This document shows, in pieces, positions 1-8,475 of a stretch of DNA of 64,000 nucleotides. Made by a program: the position numbers and the translations under genes. Numbering within the stretch: position 1 is the stretch's first letter; the number at the start of each line of letters is the position of its first letter. A model generated the notes under the pieces. The model was not told where the DNA came from. It saw only the letters and a list, made by a program, of their open reading frames with translations, and ran no database searches. Origin of the DNA: Mycolicibacterium anyangense (GTDB lineage Bacteria; Actinomycetota; Actinomycetes; Mycobacteriales; Mycobacteriaceae). The DNA lies in NCBI RefSeq assembly GCF_010731855.1, contig NZ_AP022620.1, positions 4,650,001 to 4,714,000 on the forward strand. Reading direction: 5' to 3'.

Positions 1-17
1 GGTGTGCGACTCGAGTG

Positions 18-875
18 TCAGTCGGGCAGGACGGGCGGCTGGTGCCGTATCGGCGCCAAGCCCAGCGAAGCGGTGTAGTCCGCCAGCTCACCCAGTGTGG
101 TGATCCACAGACCATCGAGCGCGGTCGCGTATTCGATCAATCCCTCGAGTGCGGCCGCACGTGATGGCCGTCCGCTCAGGAAAGGGTGATTGGTCAACAC
201 GAATGTCAGCCGCTCGGCGTAGACCGCGTCGAGCTCGAGTCGCCAGAGTTCGGCCGCTTTCGTCGGCGTCTCGATGAGGCCGGTGCCGGTGAGGTCGGGC
301 AGGTAGGCGTATTGCTCCCAGTCGTCAAGTGACCACTGGATCGGGATCTCGATCAGCGGATCGCGATCGCCGATTGCAATCGGATAGGGCAGGTCACTGT
401 CGAACAGGCTGCTGTCGTAGCCAAAACCATACTCGCCCAATAGTTCTGGCGTGCGGTAGTTCATCTCCCACATCGGTGCCCGATAGCCAACCGGTCGGAC
501 CCCGGTGATGCGTTCGAGTGCTTCGAGACCGCGCTCGATCGCCCGCCGTTCCTCGGCCTCGGTCATGCCGGTCACCGTCTCGTGCAGGTAACCGTGGTGC
601 GCGATCTCGTGGCCGGCGTCGGCGATGGCTCGGACAACGTTGGGATACTTGTCGGCGGTATAGCCCGGCACGAAGAACGTCGAACGGATGTCGTGGCGAT
701 CCAGGATCCGCAGTATTCGGGGCACGCCGTGCAACGGGCCGTAGCTCTGGTGTGACATCACGCTCAGCCGCTCGGCTGCCTGCGGCGCGAACGACAGGAT
801 TGCCGACTCGGCATCGACGTCGAAGGTGAACGCTGCCGCTGCGTGTACCCCTGCAGGCCAATGGAAATCAGACAT
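18..875 (-). CDS. Polysaccharide deacetylase (NodB/CE4 family)
   Basis: 285 residues with the NodB-homology layout. A TFDVD motif near residue 17 stands for the TFDDG/D motif with the catalytic Asp. HHGYLH near residue 93 is the metal-binding HxxxH motif, and GYRAPMW near residue 130 is the RxPxx motif. There is no signal peptide, so a cytosolic enzyme of the PuuE/peptidoglycan-deacetylase-like branch is more likely than a wall-acting one. Family enzymes remove N-acetyl or formyl groups, or hydrolyse related C-N bonds; the substrate here is unknown. The start lies 3 bp after the stop of the upstream sulfatase, so the two are probably co-transcribed with the SRPBCC and polymerase genes further upstream. 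The function within the run is not deducible. Confidence 0.85.
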   Translation of the reverse strand: MSDFHWPAGVHAAAAFTFDVDAESAILSFAPQAAERLSVMSHQSYGPLHGVPRILRILDRHDIRSTFFVPGYTADKYPNVVRAIADAGHEIAHHGYLHETVTGMTEAEERRAIERGLEALERITGVRPVGYRAPMWEMNYRTPELLGEYGFGYDSSLFDSDLPYPIAIGDRDPLIEIPIQWSLDDWEQYAYLPDLTGTGLIETPTKAAELWRLELDAVYAERLTFVLTNHPFLSGRPSRAAALEGLIEYATALDGLWITTLGELADYTASLGLAPIRHQPPVLPD

Positions 876-878
876 CGA

Positions 879-2669
879 TCACCGACCGAGTAACCGCTTG
901 CGCCCGGGGACCGATGGGCGCCGCGAGGCGTACGGCCACGGGCTGTTGCGCTCGGGCACCGCGTCGGCTCGCACCTGCTTGAGCTCGGCCCGCAGGTGCT
1001 GCCGCAGCTCGTCGAGGGTGGGATCGGTCCACCGGTTGAACGCCTCGATCGGATCGGCCGTCAGGTCGTAGAGCTCCCACTGGTCATCGAGCGGGTTGGT
1101 CCGGTAGGTGTCGCCACCGGCGCCGGTGGCGGCCAGATGGCGCACCCCCGGCTCGGTCCAGGTGCTCGGATCGTCGAAGGTCCGCACGAGCTTCCACAGG
1201 TGGCCCGCGCCGCCGGCGGCTGCCGACTCCTCGACGTGGGTTACCAGACCTTCGAAGTTCGCCGCGACATGTGCGGGGATTCGAATGCGCAGCAGCGCAG
1301 GGGGATTCGTGGTCTGCTTCAACCGGCGTCCCAACCCGGATGCGCCGCTGTCGCCTTCGAGCATATTGTCGCGGGTCAGGATGTAGACGGCGCGGCCGGT
1401 GTCGTCGGCGGCTCCGTCGACGATCGGCATGAGGTTGCGGCCCGGCAGTGGGTGCACCTCGCTGAATGTCTCCGCCAGTACCGCTGCGGTGGCCGGCACG
1501 TCGATACCCGCCGCACCCAGCAGCGTCGGCACCAGGTCCACGTGCGAGGTGGGCGCCGACACCACCCGCGAGGCGGTGGCCTGTTCGCCGATGCGCGCGA
1601 TGATGAACGGAACCCGGGTGGCCTCGTCGTAGAGGTTGAACCACTTCTGGTGCAGGCCGCCGTGCGCGCCCAGCAGATCACCGTGATCAGATGTCCGAAC
1701 CAGAACGGCGTTTTCCGAACCACTTTCGGCGACCGCACGGCGAACCCGGTCGATCGGCGCGTCCACCTCCGCATGCAGCCGGTAGTAGAGGTCGCGGTAG
1801 CGTTGCGCATTGCCGTCGTAGATCCGCTGGATCGCTGCGGCAGGGCCGTAACCGGAGTAGTAGGCCTCCCGGAACGCGATCTGCGCCGCCGGCTTGCTCC
1901 TGAGGTCCTCGGCGTTGGTGGGCGCGGCCGGGACCGGAGGCGGGTCCAGCGGGGACGGCTCCTGCAGGGGAGTCTTGCGGACCCAGGTGGGGAACAGCAC
2001 GATGTCGTGCGGGTTGACGAAACTGGCCACCAGTAGGAAGGGGCGCAGCGCGTCCGGGTCACCGGCCCGCCGGCGGGCGTAGCGATCCTGCAGCCATGCC
2101 ACCACCCGCTCGGCGATCAGCGGGTCGCGACGGGTACCGCTGTTGGCCAGCCCAGCGCCGTGCGGCTCCGGTCCCACCCAGCCGGAAAAGCCATATCGGT
2201 CAAGGGGATTGGCCTCCAAGTAGCGCTGGACTGCGGCATGGTCGACGGTGCCCTCGTCGTCATTGGTCGCCAGTGGCGCACCCTTGTCGTCGGTCAGGTC
2301 GGCGTGCGAGATGTGCCACTTGCCGTCGTAGTGGGTGTCATACCCTGCGGCACGGAACCAGTTGCCCAGGGTGGGTACCTCGCCGGGCCGCAGCCAGCGC
2401 ATGCGGCTGTCTTCAGCGGTCTTGCCGATCCCGTCGGTCTGGGTGACCCCGTGCAGGTCCGGATACTGCCCGGTGAAGATGGTGGGCCGGCTGGGCACGC
2501 ACGCCAGGGAACCGGTGTAGTGACGCGTGAAGCTGACACCATTGTCCTCGAACCACTTTCGTCCGGTCAGCACGCGCCGGCGCCACGCGAGGACGGCGTC
2601 GGATTCGTAAGGCGGGGCGGCGCGTTCCTCATCGGTCATCACGATGATGACGTCCGGACGATCAGACAT
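879..2669 (-). CDS. Type I sulfatase
   Basis: 596 residues of the alkaline-phosphatase superfamily. The metal-binding N-terminus VIIVMTDEE (residues 8-16) and the sulfatase signature CVPSR (Cys57, followed by TGQYP) are present. Cys57 would be converted to formylglycine by a formylglycine-generating enzyme and act as the nucleophile for sulfate-ester hydrolysis. Further metal-site residues appear in the TSDHGDLLGAHG stretch near residue 330. No signal peptide is visible, so it is probably cytosolic. The start overlaps the end of the SRPBCC gene by 8 bp, and the deacetylase follows 3 bp downstream, indicating an operon. The substrate (choline sulfate, aryl or carbohydrate sulfate) cannot be named. 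It is distinct from the second sulfatase at 19942-21357. Confidence 0.9.
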   Translation of the reverse strand: MSDRPDVIIVMTDEERAAPPYESDAVLAWRRRVLTGRKWFEDNGVSFTRHYTGSLACVPSRPTIFTGQYPDLHGVTQTDGIGKTAEDSRMRWLRPGEVPTLGNWFRAAGYDTHYDGKWHISHADLTDDKGAPLATNDDEGTVDHAAVQRYLEANPLDRYGFSGWVGPEPHGAGLANSGTRRDPLIAERVVAWLQDRYARRRAGDPDALRPFLLVASFVNPHDIVLFPTWVRKTPLQEPSPLDPPPVPAAPTNAEDLRSKPAAQIAFREAYYSGYGPAAAIQRIYDGNAQRYRDLYYRLHAEVDAPIDRVRRAVAESGSENAVLVRTSDHGDLLGAHGGLHQKWFNLYDEATRVPFIIARIGEQATASRVVSAPTSHVDLVPTLLGAAGIDVPATAAVLAETFSEVHPLPGRNLMPIVDGAADDTGRAVYILTRDNMLEGDSGASGLGRRLKQTTNPPALLRIRIPAHVAANFEGLVTHVEESAAAGGAGHLWKLVRTFDDPSTWTEPGVRHLAATGAGGDTYRTNPLDDQWELYDLTADPIEAFNRWTDPTLDELRQHLRAELKQVRADAVPERNSPWPYASRRPSVPGRKRLLGR

Positions 2670-3120
2670 GGGAGCCCTCCATTCTGCGAGACAGTGCGTC
2701 GAGCAGCGCGTCCAGTCGGCTGGCCGAGAAACGGGTGAGCGCCTTCTCGGCGAGGTGCTGCAGTCGGTGCGGGCCGATGTCGACGGTCGTGGTCAGCGAT
2801 ACGACGGTGCCGCCGGTGATCGGCTGTAGCGTCCACCGGTTGTTGAGCCGGCGTACCTGCCGGGGCAGCCCTTCGATGTCGTAGGCCAGGGTGTGCGGCG
2901 GATCGAAATCGGTGATGCGCTCCACGACGGCGTTGCGGCCGAGCTGAACCCTGCGGGCCGCCCCGATGCCGACACCGTCAGCGGCGGGGCTCAGCAGACA
3001 GGAGTGGTCGACGATGTCAGCCCAGGAGCTGATGGCTCCGAAGTCGGCGAGCACAGCCCAGATGCGCTGTGCCTCGGCCGGAATGGTTCTGCGACGGGTG
3101 GATTCGGCCACGGGTATCAC
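2662..3120 (-). CDS. SRPBCC-family protein (polyketide cyclase/START-like)
   Basis: About 152 residues from a GTG at 3120 (a second GTG at 3111 is equally possible). The sequence has the order expected of a helix-grip SRPBCC domain: an N-terminal TIPAEAQRIWAVLADFGA strand-helix, a middle ITDFDPPHTLAYDIEG, and a WTLQPITGGTVVSLTTTV strand pair before the long C-terminal helix. Such proteins bind a hydrophobic ligand. The start was chosen because the longer in-frame extension runs back through the end of the polymerase gene (stop at 3129) and has the look of antisense coding. It lies 8 bp after the polymerase stop and overlaps the sulfatase start by 8 bp, so it sits in the middle of a leftward operon. 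Specific function unknown. Confidence 0.75.
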   Translation of the reverse strand: MIPVAESTRRRTIPAEAQRIWAVLADFGAISSWADIVDHSCLLSPAADGVGIGAARRVQLGRNAVVERITDFDPPHTLAYDIEGLPRQVRRLNNRWTLQPITGGTVVSLTTTVDIGPHRLQHLAEKALTRFSASRLDALLDALSRRMEGSHV

Positions 3121-3128
3121 CCTAGCCG

Positions 3129-4334
3129 TCAGGGTGCCTGACGTCCTGAATAACCTTGCCAGGGGCTGTAATCGGCGACCAGCTCCTCCTGAGGTGGGCG
3201 CTGCGGTTCTGGTACGTGTTCGAGGTTGATGCGGATGCGATACCAGATCGAACTGGGCCCGCGCATCCCGTCGACCAGGATGTCGGTGGGCGCCAGCAGC
3301 GCCGAGGCTGCTGGATGACGCGACTTCCACGTGTCCAGGGCGGCCATCGCCTCGTCGCGGGTCTTGGTGCGGGCCACCTCGATCAGCGGCTTGCTGCCCT
3401 TGGGCGGCTTCTCCGCCGGCCCCAGCTCCCCGGCCAGCCGCAGCAGCCCGTCCAGTGAGCCGACGGCGTCGTCCATCGCCGCCCATGGATCACCGTCGGC
3501 AGCGAATCGGGCCCCGACGGTGTCGATGGTGAACGCCTCGGGGCGGCAGCCGGGCACCTCGTCCCAGCTCAACGGCGTCGATACCCGGGCGTCCGGCGTC
3601 GCGCGTACTGAGTAGGCCGAAGCGACCGTGCGGTCCTTGGCATTCTGGTTGAAGTCGACGAACACCGTCTGCCCGCGGTCTTCCTTCCACCAATGGCTGG
3701 TCGCCAGTTCCGGCGCGCGGCGCTCCACTTCGCGGGCCACCGTCTCGGCTGCCAGGCGAACCTGCTTGAACGGCCACTGCGGAGCGATCCGGGCATAGAT
3801 GTGAAAGCCGCGCGATCCGGACGTCTTGGGCCATGCCGTCAGGCCGTGGTCTTCGAGCACCTCGCGGGCCACCTGTGCGACGTCGAGGATCTGCGGCCAG
3901 CTCACCCCTGGCATCGGGTCCAGGTCAATGCGCAGTTCGTCGGGATGGTCCAGATCGCCGGAGCGCACGGGGTGCGGGTTGAAGTCGACGCAGCCCAGGT
4001 TCACCGCCCACACCAGCCCGGCTGCGTCATGCAGTACCGCTTCCTTGGCCGAGGTGCCCCGCGCGTAGCGCAGTTCGGCTACCTCGACCCAGTCCGGACG
4101 CTTCTCGGGGGCACGCTTCTGAAAGATCGCCTCCTCGGTGATGCCCTTGACGAAGCGTTTGAGAATCATCGGCCGGTCGGCGACACCGCGCAGCGCGCCG
4201 TCAGCCACGGCCAGGTAGTAGTCGACGAGATCGAGCTTGGTCACCGGGCCGCGGTCACCGCAAGCCGGGAACACGACTTTGTCCGGATGGCTGATGCTGA
4301 CCTGGCGGCCCCCGATGTCGACGAAGCCCTCCAT
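3129..4334 (-). CDS. LigD-type primase-polymerase (PolD2-like, Rv0269c orthologue)
   Basis: 401 residues resembling the stand-alone POL domain of bacterial NHEJ ligase D, an archaeo-eukaryotic primase fold that adds ribo- or deoxyribonucleotides at breaks and gaps. ELRIDLDP at residues 133-140 carries the two catalytic aspartates (Asp137, Asp139). KTSGSRGFHIYARI near residue 175 is the nucleotide-binding SGxxGxH motif, and the third acidic residue is expected in QTVFVDFNQN. No ligase or nuclease domain is fused. It lies divergently beside fadD2, the arrangement I recall for M. tuberculosis Rv0269c-Rv0270 and M. smegmatis polD2-fadD2; the orthology rests on that memory. It heads the leftward run with the SRPBCC, sulfatase and deacetylase genes, with no obvious functional link to them. 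Confidence 0.88.
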   Translation of the reverse strand: MEGFVDIGGRQVSISHPDKVVFPACGDRGPVTKLDLVDYYLAVADGALRGVADRPMILKRFVKGITEEAIFQKRAPEKRPDWVEVAELRYARGTSAKEAVLHDAAGLVWAVNLGCVDFNPHPVRSGDLDHPDELRIDLDPMPGVSWPQILDVAQVAREVLEDHGLTAWPKTSGSRGFHIYARIAPQWPFKQVRLAAETVAREVERRAPELATSHWWKEDRGQTVFVDFNQNAKDRTVASAYSVRATPDARVSTPLSWDEVPGCRPEAFTIDTVGARFAADGDPWAAMDDAVGSLDGLLRLAGELGPAEKPPKGSKPLIEVARTKTRDEAMAALDTWKSRHPAASALLAPTDILVDGMRGPSSIWYRIRINLEHVPEPQRPPQEELVADYSPWQGYSGRQAP

Positions 4335-4386
4335 AAGGCCATGGTAATGACGGGCGCATTCCGCTCAGCCCGCGCGGCGAGTCACC

Positions 4387-4392
4387 TAGGGT
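4387..4392 (+). promoter_or_regulatory. Predicted -10 box (TAGGGT) of fadD2, probable leaderless transcript
   Basis: TAGGGT fits the mycobacterial TANNNT -10 consensus and ends 8 nt before the ATG at 4400, so the transcript would begin at or next to the start codon. There is no Shine-Dalgarno sequence between them. This supports ATG 4400 over the in-frame GTG at 4391, which overlaps the box. Inferred from sequence only. Confidence 0.45.
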
Positions 4393-4399
4393 GGGCGGC

Positions 4400-6079
4400 A
4401 TGTCCAGTCTCACCGACTTGCCCTCGAAGGCACTGTCCAAGGTCCAGACCCTGGCCGAGCGTGGCGCCGCGGAGTTGCACTACCTGCAGAAGTTCATTCA
4501 GTCCGGGGCGTTCGGGCTGGAACCGCCGCAGAACCTGGCCGCCATGGTGGCCGACATCCGCCGCTGGGGTGAGATCGGGATGGTGCCCGCGCTCAACGCC
4601 AGGCGCACCCCGAACCGGCTGGCGATCGTCGACGACGAAGGATCGCTGACGTGCAAAGAACTCGATGACGCTGTCAACGCGGTGGCCAACGGGCTGTTGG
4701 CGATGGGCGTCAAGGGCGGTGACGGTGTGGCGATCCTGGCCCGCAATCACCGGTGGTTCGTCATCGCCAATTACGGCTGCGCGCGGGTCGGTGCCCGCAC
4801 GGTCATGCTCAACACCGAATTCTCTGGTCCGCAGATCCGCGACGTCTCCGAGCGCGAGGGCGCCCAGCTGATCATCTACGACGACGAGTACACCGAGGCT
4901 GTCGCGCTCGCGCAGCCGCCGCTGGGCAAGCTGCGGGCGCTGGGCACCAATCCGGACGCCGACGAGCCGTCGGGCAGTACCGACGAGACGTTGGCCGAGT
5001 TGATCGCGCGCAGCAGCAGTACACCGCCGCCGAAGGTCACCAAGCGGTCCTCGGTCATCATCCTCACCAGTGGCACCACCGGCACACCGAAGGGCGCCAC
5101 GCGTAACGCGCCACCGAGTCTGGCGCCGATCGGCGGTGTGCTGTCCAGCGTTCCGTTCAAGGCCGGCGAGGTGACGTCGCTGCCCTCGCCGATGTTCCAC
5201 GCGCTGGGCTACCTGCACGCCACCATCGCGCTGACCATGGGGACCACCCTGGTGCTGCACCGGCGGTTCAAGCCGGCCACGGTGCTCGAGGACGTTCCCA
5301 AGCACAAGGTGACCGCCATCGTGGTGGTTCCGGTGATGCTGTCGCGGATGCTCGACGCGCTGGAGAAGATGGCGGACAAGCCGGATCTGTCGTCGTTGCG
5401 GATCGTGTTCGTCTCCGGTTCCCAGTTGGGTGCCGAGCTCGCCACCCGGGCGATGAAGAGTCTTGGCCCGGTCATCTACAACCTTTACGGCTCAACGGAA
5501 GTCGCACTGGCCACCATTGCCAGTCCGGCCGATCTGCAGAAGAATCCGGCCACCGTGGGCCGGGTGGTGCGGGGCACCCGGATCAGGATCCTCGACGACA
5601 ACGGCGCCGAGTTGCCCCAGGGCGAGGTGGGGCGCATCTTCGTCGGCAACAGCTTCCCGTTCGAGGGCTACACCGGCGGCGGCAACAAGCAGATCATCGA
5701 CGGTCTGCTGTCCTCCGGCGATGTCGGCTACTTCGACCACAACGGGCTGCTCTACGTGAGCGGCCGCGACGACGAGATGATCGTCTCCGGCGGCGAGAAC
5801 GTCTTCCCGGCCGAGGTCGAGGACCTCATCAACGGCCACCCCGACGTGGTCGAGGCGACGGCGATGGGTGTGGACGATCCCGAGTGGGGAGCACGCCTGC
5901 GGGCGTTCGTGGTGCTCAAGGAGGAGGCCGAGACCACCGAGGACGCGATCAAGAACTATGTGCGCGAACATCTTGCTCGCTACAAGGTTCCACGCGAAGT
6001 GGTGTTCCTGTCCGAGCTGCCGCGCAACCCCACCGGCAAGATCCTCAAACGCGAACTGCGCCAGATCGAAATCCAGTAG
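4400..6079 (+). CDS. fadD2: Fatty acyl-CoA synthetase FadD2
   Basis: 559 residues of the ANL adenylating superfamily. The P-loop-like AMP motif ILTSGTTGTPKG is near residue 220, the YGSTE motif near 365, and SGDVGYFD with SGRDDEMIVSGGENVFP near 435-475. PRNPTGKILKREL at the C-terminus carries the conserved Lys of the C-terminal subdomain. It activates a fatty acid with ATP to an acyl-adenylate and then an acyl-CoA, in the cytosol. It resembles M. tuberculosis FadD2 (Rv0270) closely in sequence and position, between the PolD-like gene and fadE6. fadE6 lies convergently just downstream, so the two probably act on related acyl-CoAs although transcribed separately. Start ATG 4400 was chosen from the leaderless promoter. 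Substrate chain length is unknown. Confidence 0.92.
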   Translation: MSSLTDLPSKALSKVQTLAERGAAELHYLQKFIQSGAFGLEPPQNLAAMVADIRRWGEIGMVPALNARRTPNRLAIVDDEGSLTCKELDDAVNAVANGLLAMGVKGGDGVAILARNHRWFVIANYGCARVGARTVMLNTEFSGPQIRDVSEREGAQLIIYDDEYTEAVALAQPPLGKLRALGTNPDADEPSGSTDETLAELIARSSSTPPPKVTKRSSVIILTSGTTGTPKGATRNAPPSLAPIGGVLSSVPFKAGEVTSLPSPMFHALGYLHATIALTMGTTLVLHRRFKPATVLEDVPKHKVTAIVVVPVMLSRMLDALEKMADKPDLSSLRIVFVSGSQLGAELATRAMKSLGPVIYNLYGSTEVALATIASPADLQKNPATVGRVVRGTRIRILDDNGAELPQGEVGRIFVGNSFPFEGYTGGGNKQIIDGLLSSGDVGYFDHNGLLYVSGRDDEMIVSGGENVFPAEVEDLINGHPDVVEATAMGVDDPEWGARLRAFVVLKEEAETTEDAIKNYVREHLARYKVPREVVFLSELPRNPTGKILKRELRQIEIQ

Positions 6080-6161
6080 CGCCCCGCACCCTTGCGCCCA
6101 AACCGGCGAACGGGCGCGAAAGTGCGAGTGGAACACTACATTTCGTCGATCTCGGCGCGGG

Positions 6162-8360
6162 CTACGGGTCGCGGGGCAGGCCGAGCAGCCGCTCGGCGAT
6201 GATGTTGAGCTGCACTTCCGACGTGCCGCCGTAGATCGTGGTGGCACGGCTGGCGAGCAGATAGTCGGCCCACTTGCCCTGCACCGACTCAGGATCGCCG
6301 ATGGCGCCGTCGATCCCGAACGACGACACCGCGAACTCGGCATAACCCTGCCCGGTGCGCATCGACAGCAGCTTGGAGATCGCGGCCGACGGCATCGCGT
6401 CGCCACCGGCCAGTGTCAGCAGTGTCGAGCGCAGGTTGAGCAGCTTGGCGGCATGGCCTTCGGCGATCAGCTCGCCGGCCCGGTGATGACCGATCTGGTC
6501 GAAGTGCCCGCCGCTGACGAACTCGACGAATCCGTCGAGGTTGGCCAGGAAGCCGGGCTCACTGCTGCCGATCGAAACGCGTTCTGCGGTCAGGGTATTG
6601 CGGCTGACCTCCCAGCCACGATTCACCTCGCCGAGTACCAGCTCGTCGGGAACGAACACGTCGTCGATGAACACCGTGTTGAACATGGCATTGCCGGTCA
6701 GCTCACGCAGCGGCTTGACTTCCACACCCGCGCTCTTCATGTCGAGCAGGAAGTAGGTGATACCGGCGTGCTTGGGTGCGGTGGGGTCGGTCCGCGCCAG
6801 CAGCGCCCCCCACTGGGAGAACTGTGCGGCGGTGGTCCAGATCTTCTGCCCGGTGATACGCCAGCCACCGTCGACCTTGGTGGCCTTGGTGGTCAGGCTG
6901 GCCAGATCAGAGCCGGCGCCCGGCTCGGAAAACAGCTGGCACCAGATCATTTCGCCGCGGAACGTCGGCGGTAGGAAACGTTGCTTCTGCTCGTCGGTGC
7001 CGAACGCGACGATCGACGGGATCAGCCACGCGGCGATACCCATCTGCGGGCGGCGCACCCGGCCGGTGGTGAACTCCTGGGCGATGATGATCTGCTCGAT
7101 CGGGCTGGCGGCGCGGCCCCACGGCTTGGGCAGGTGCGGCTGCACCCAGCCACCCTCGGCGATCGCGGCGCTACGCTGCTCACGCGGAATGGCCTTGAGC
7201 GCTTCGACTTCGGCGCGGATCTCCTCCCGTAGCTTCGAGGTCTCGGGGTCCAGGTCGATGTTGACCGGACGCATGCCGGTGCTGGTGGCGGTGTCGAACA
7301 CCTTCTGCTGGTACTCCGAGGACCGGCCGAACGCGGCCACCAGACCCAGCGCCCGGCGGTAGTACACGTTGGTGTCGTGCTCCCAGGTGAAGCCGATCCC
7401 ACCGTGCACCTGGATGCAGTCCTGCGCGCAGTGCTGGGCGGCCTCGGGTGCCAGGGTGGCGGCGACTGCGGCGGCGAACTCGTAGGCCGTTTCCCCGTTG
7501 TCCCAGTCGCTGTGGAGGGCTTCGTCGACGGCGCGGGCGGCGTCCCACACCGCGGCGGTGGCACGTTCGGTGGTGGCGATCATCTCGGCGCACTTGTGCT
7601 TGATCGCCTGGAACTGACCGATCGGGCGGCCGAACTGCTCGCGGATCTTCGCGTAGGCCGCCGCGGTGTCGGTGGCCCAGCGGGCCAGGCCGATCGCCTC
7701 GGCCGACAGCAGGGTCGTCACGATGGCGCGCCCGGCGTTCTGGGACAGGTTGGACAGCAGTTGGTCGGTGCTGACCTCCACACCGTTGGCGCGGACGTGG
7801 GCGACCGGCCGCAGCAGGTCGACCGACTTCACCGGCTCGATCTCCAGCAGGCCGGCGTCGAGCACCACCCACTCCACGCCGCCGCCGATGGCCACCGGCA
7901 ACACCAGCACCGAGGCCTGGGCGGCCGAGGCCACCGATCGTGCTTCACCGCGGATGACCAGCCCATCGCCCTGCTGCTCGGCGGTCAGGTCGGACTCCAG
8001 TGCGTAGGAGGCGATGACGTCACCGGAGGCCAGCTGGCCGAGCATCTTGGCCTCGGGGTCGTTGGCCGAGATCAGCGCGCTGGCGATGGCTGACGGTACG
8101 AACGGACCGGGGACCGCGCCGTAGCCGAACTCGGCCAGGACGATGGCCAGCTCCAGCAGGCCGAAACCCTGGCCGTCGACCGATTCGGCGAGGTGCACGC
8201 CCTGCAGGCCCTGCTCGGCGGCGGCCTTCCAGTACGGCGGCGGATTGGGGATCGGGTTCTCCAGCGCTTCGTGCAGAACCTCCGATGGCGCCACCCGCGC
8301 CACCAGGGACTTCACCGAATCCGCAAGGTCGTTGTGTTCGGGGGTGATGGCGATGGGCAT
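6162..8360 (-). CDS. fadE6: Two-domain acyl-CoA dehydrogenase FadE6
   Basis: 732 residues, about twice the usual length, because two acyl-CoA dehydrogenase-like halves are fused. The N-terminal half (about 1-345) ends in IQVHGGIGFTWEHDTNVYYRRA. The C-terminal half (about 365-732) carries the FAD/substrate motif SEPGAGSDLASL and ends in YGGTSEVQLNIIAERLLGLP. It should oxidise an acyl-CoA to the 2-enoyl-CoA with FAD; whether both halves are catalytic is not known. The architecture and position match M. tuberculosis fadE6 (Rv0271c). ATG 8360 (MPIAITPEH) is preferred over the GTG at 8366 because the family begins there. It is convergent with fadD2 across an 82-bp gap. Probable role in fatty-acid or sterol-like acyl-CoA degradation. 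Confidence 0.9.
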   Translation of the reverse strand: MPIAITPEHNDLADSVKSLVARVAPSEVLHEALENPIPNPPPYWKAAAEQGLQGVHLAESVDGQGFGLLELAIVLAEFGYGAVPGPFVPSAIASALISANDPEAKMLGQLASGDVIASYALESDLTAEQQGDGLVIRGEARSVASAAQASVLVLPVAIGGGVEWVVLDAGLLEIEPVKSVDLLRPVAHVRANGVEVSTDQLLSNLSQNAGRAIVTTLLSAEAIGLARWATDTAAAYAKIREQFGRPIGQFQAIKHKCAEMIATTERATAAVWDAARAVDEALHSDWDNGETAYEFAAAVAATLAPEAAQHCAQDCIQVHGGIGFTWEHDTNVYYRRALGLVAAFGRSSEYQQKVFDTATSTGMRPVNIDLDPETSKLREEIRAEVEALKAIPREQRSAAIAEGGWVQPHLPKPWGRAASPIEQIIIAQEFTTGRVRRPQMGIAAWLIPSIVAFGTDEQKQRFLPPTFRGEMIWCQLFSEPGAGSDLASLTTKATKVDGGWRITGQKIWTTAAQFSQWGALLARTDPTAPKHAGITYFLLDMKSAGVEVKPLRELTGNAMFNTVFIDDVFVPDELVLGEVNRGWEVSRNTLTAERVSIGSSEPGFLANLDGFVEFVSGGHFDQIGHHRAGELIAEGHAAKLLNLRSTLLTLAGGDAMPSAAISKLLSMRTGQGYAEFAVSSFGIDGAIGDPESVQGKWADYLLASRATTIYGGTSEVQLNIIAERLLGLPRDP

Positions 8361-8475
8361 GTTCACGGACTCCTGTGTCGGCTGAGCATGTCAAATAACC
8401 GGTGGGTTGGGAGCGAGGGTACCCGTTGTCTTAGCCCACGGGATTGGAAGTCTCACGGGCTGGCGCCGGATGCCG

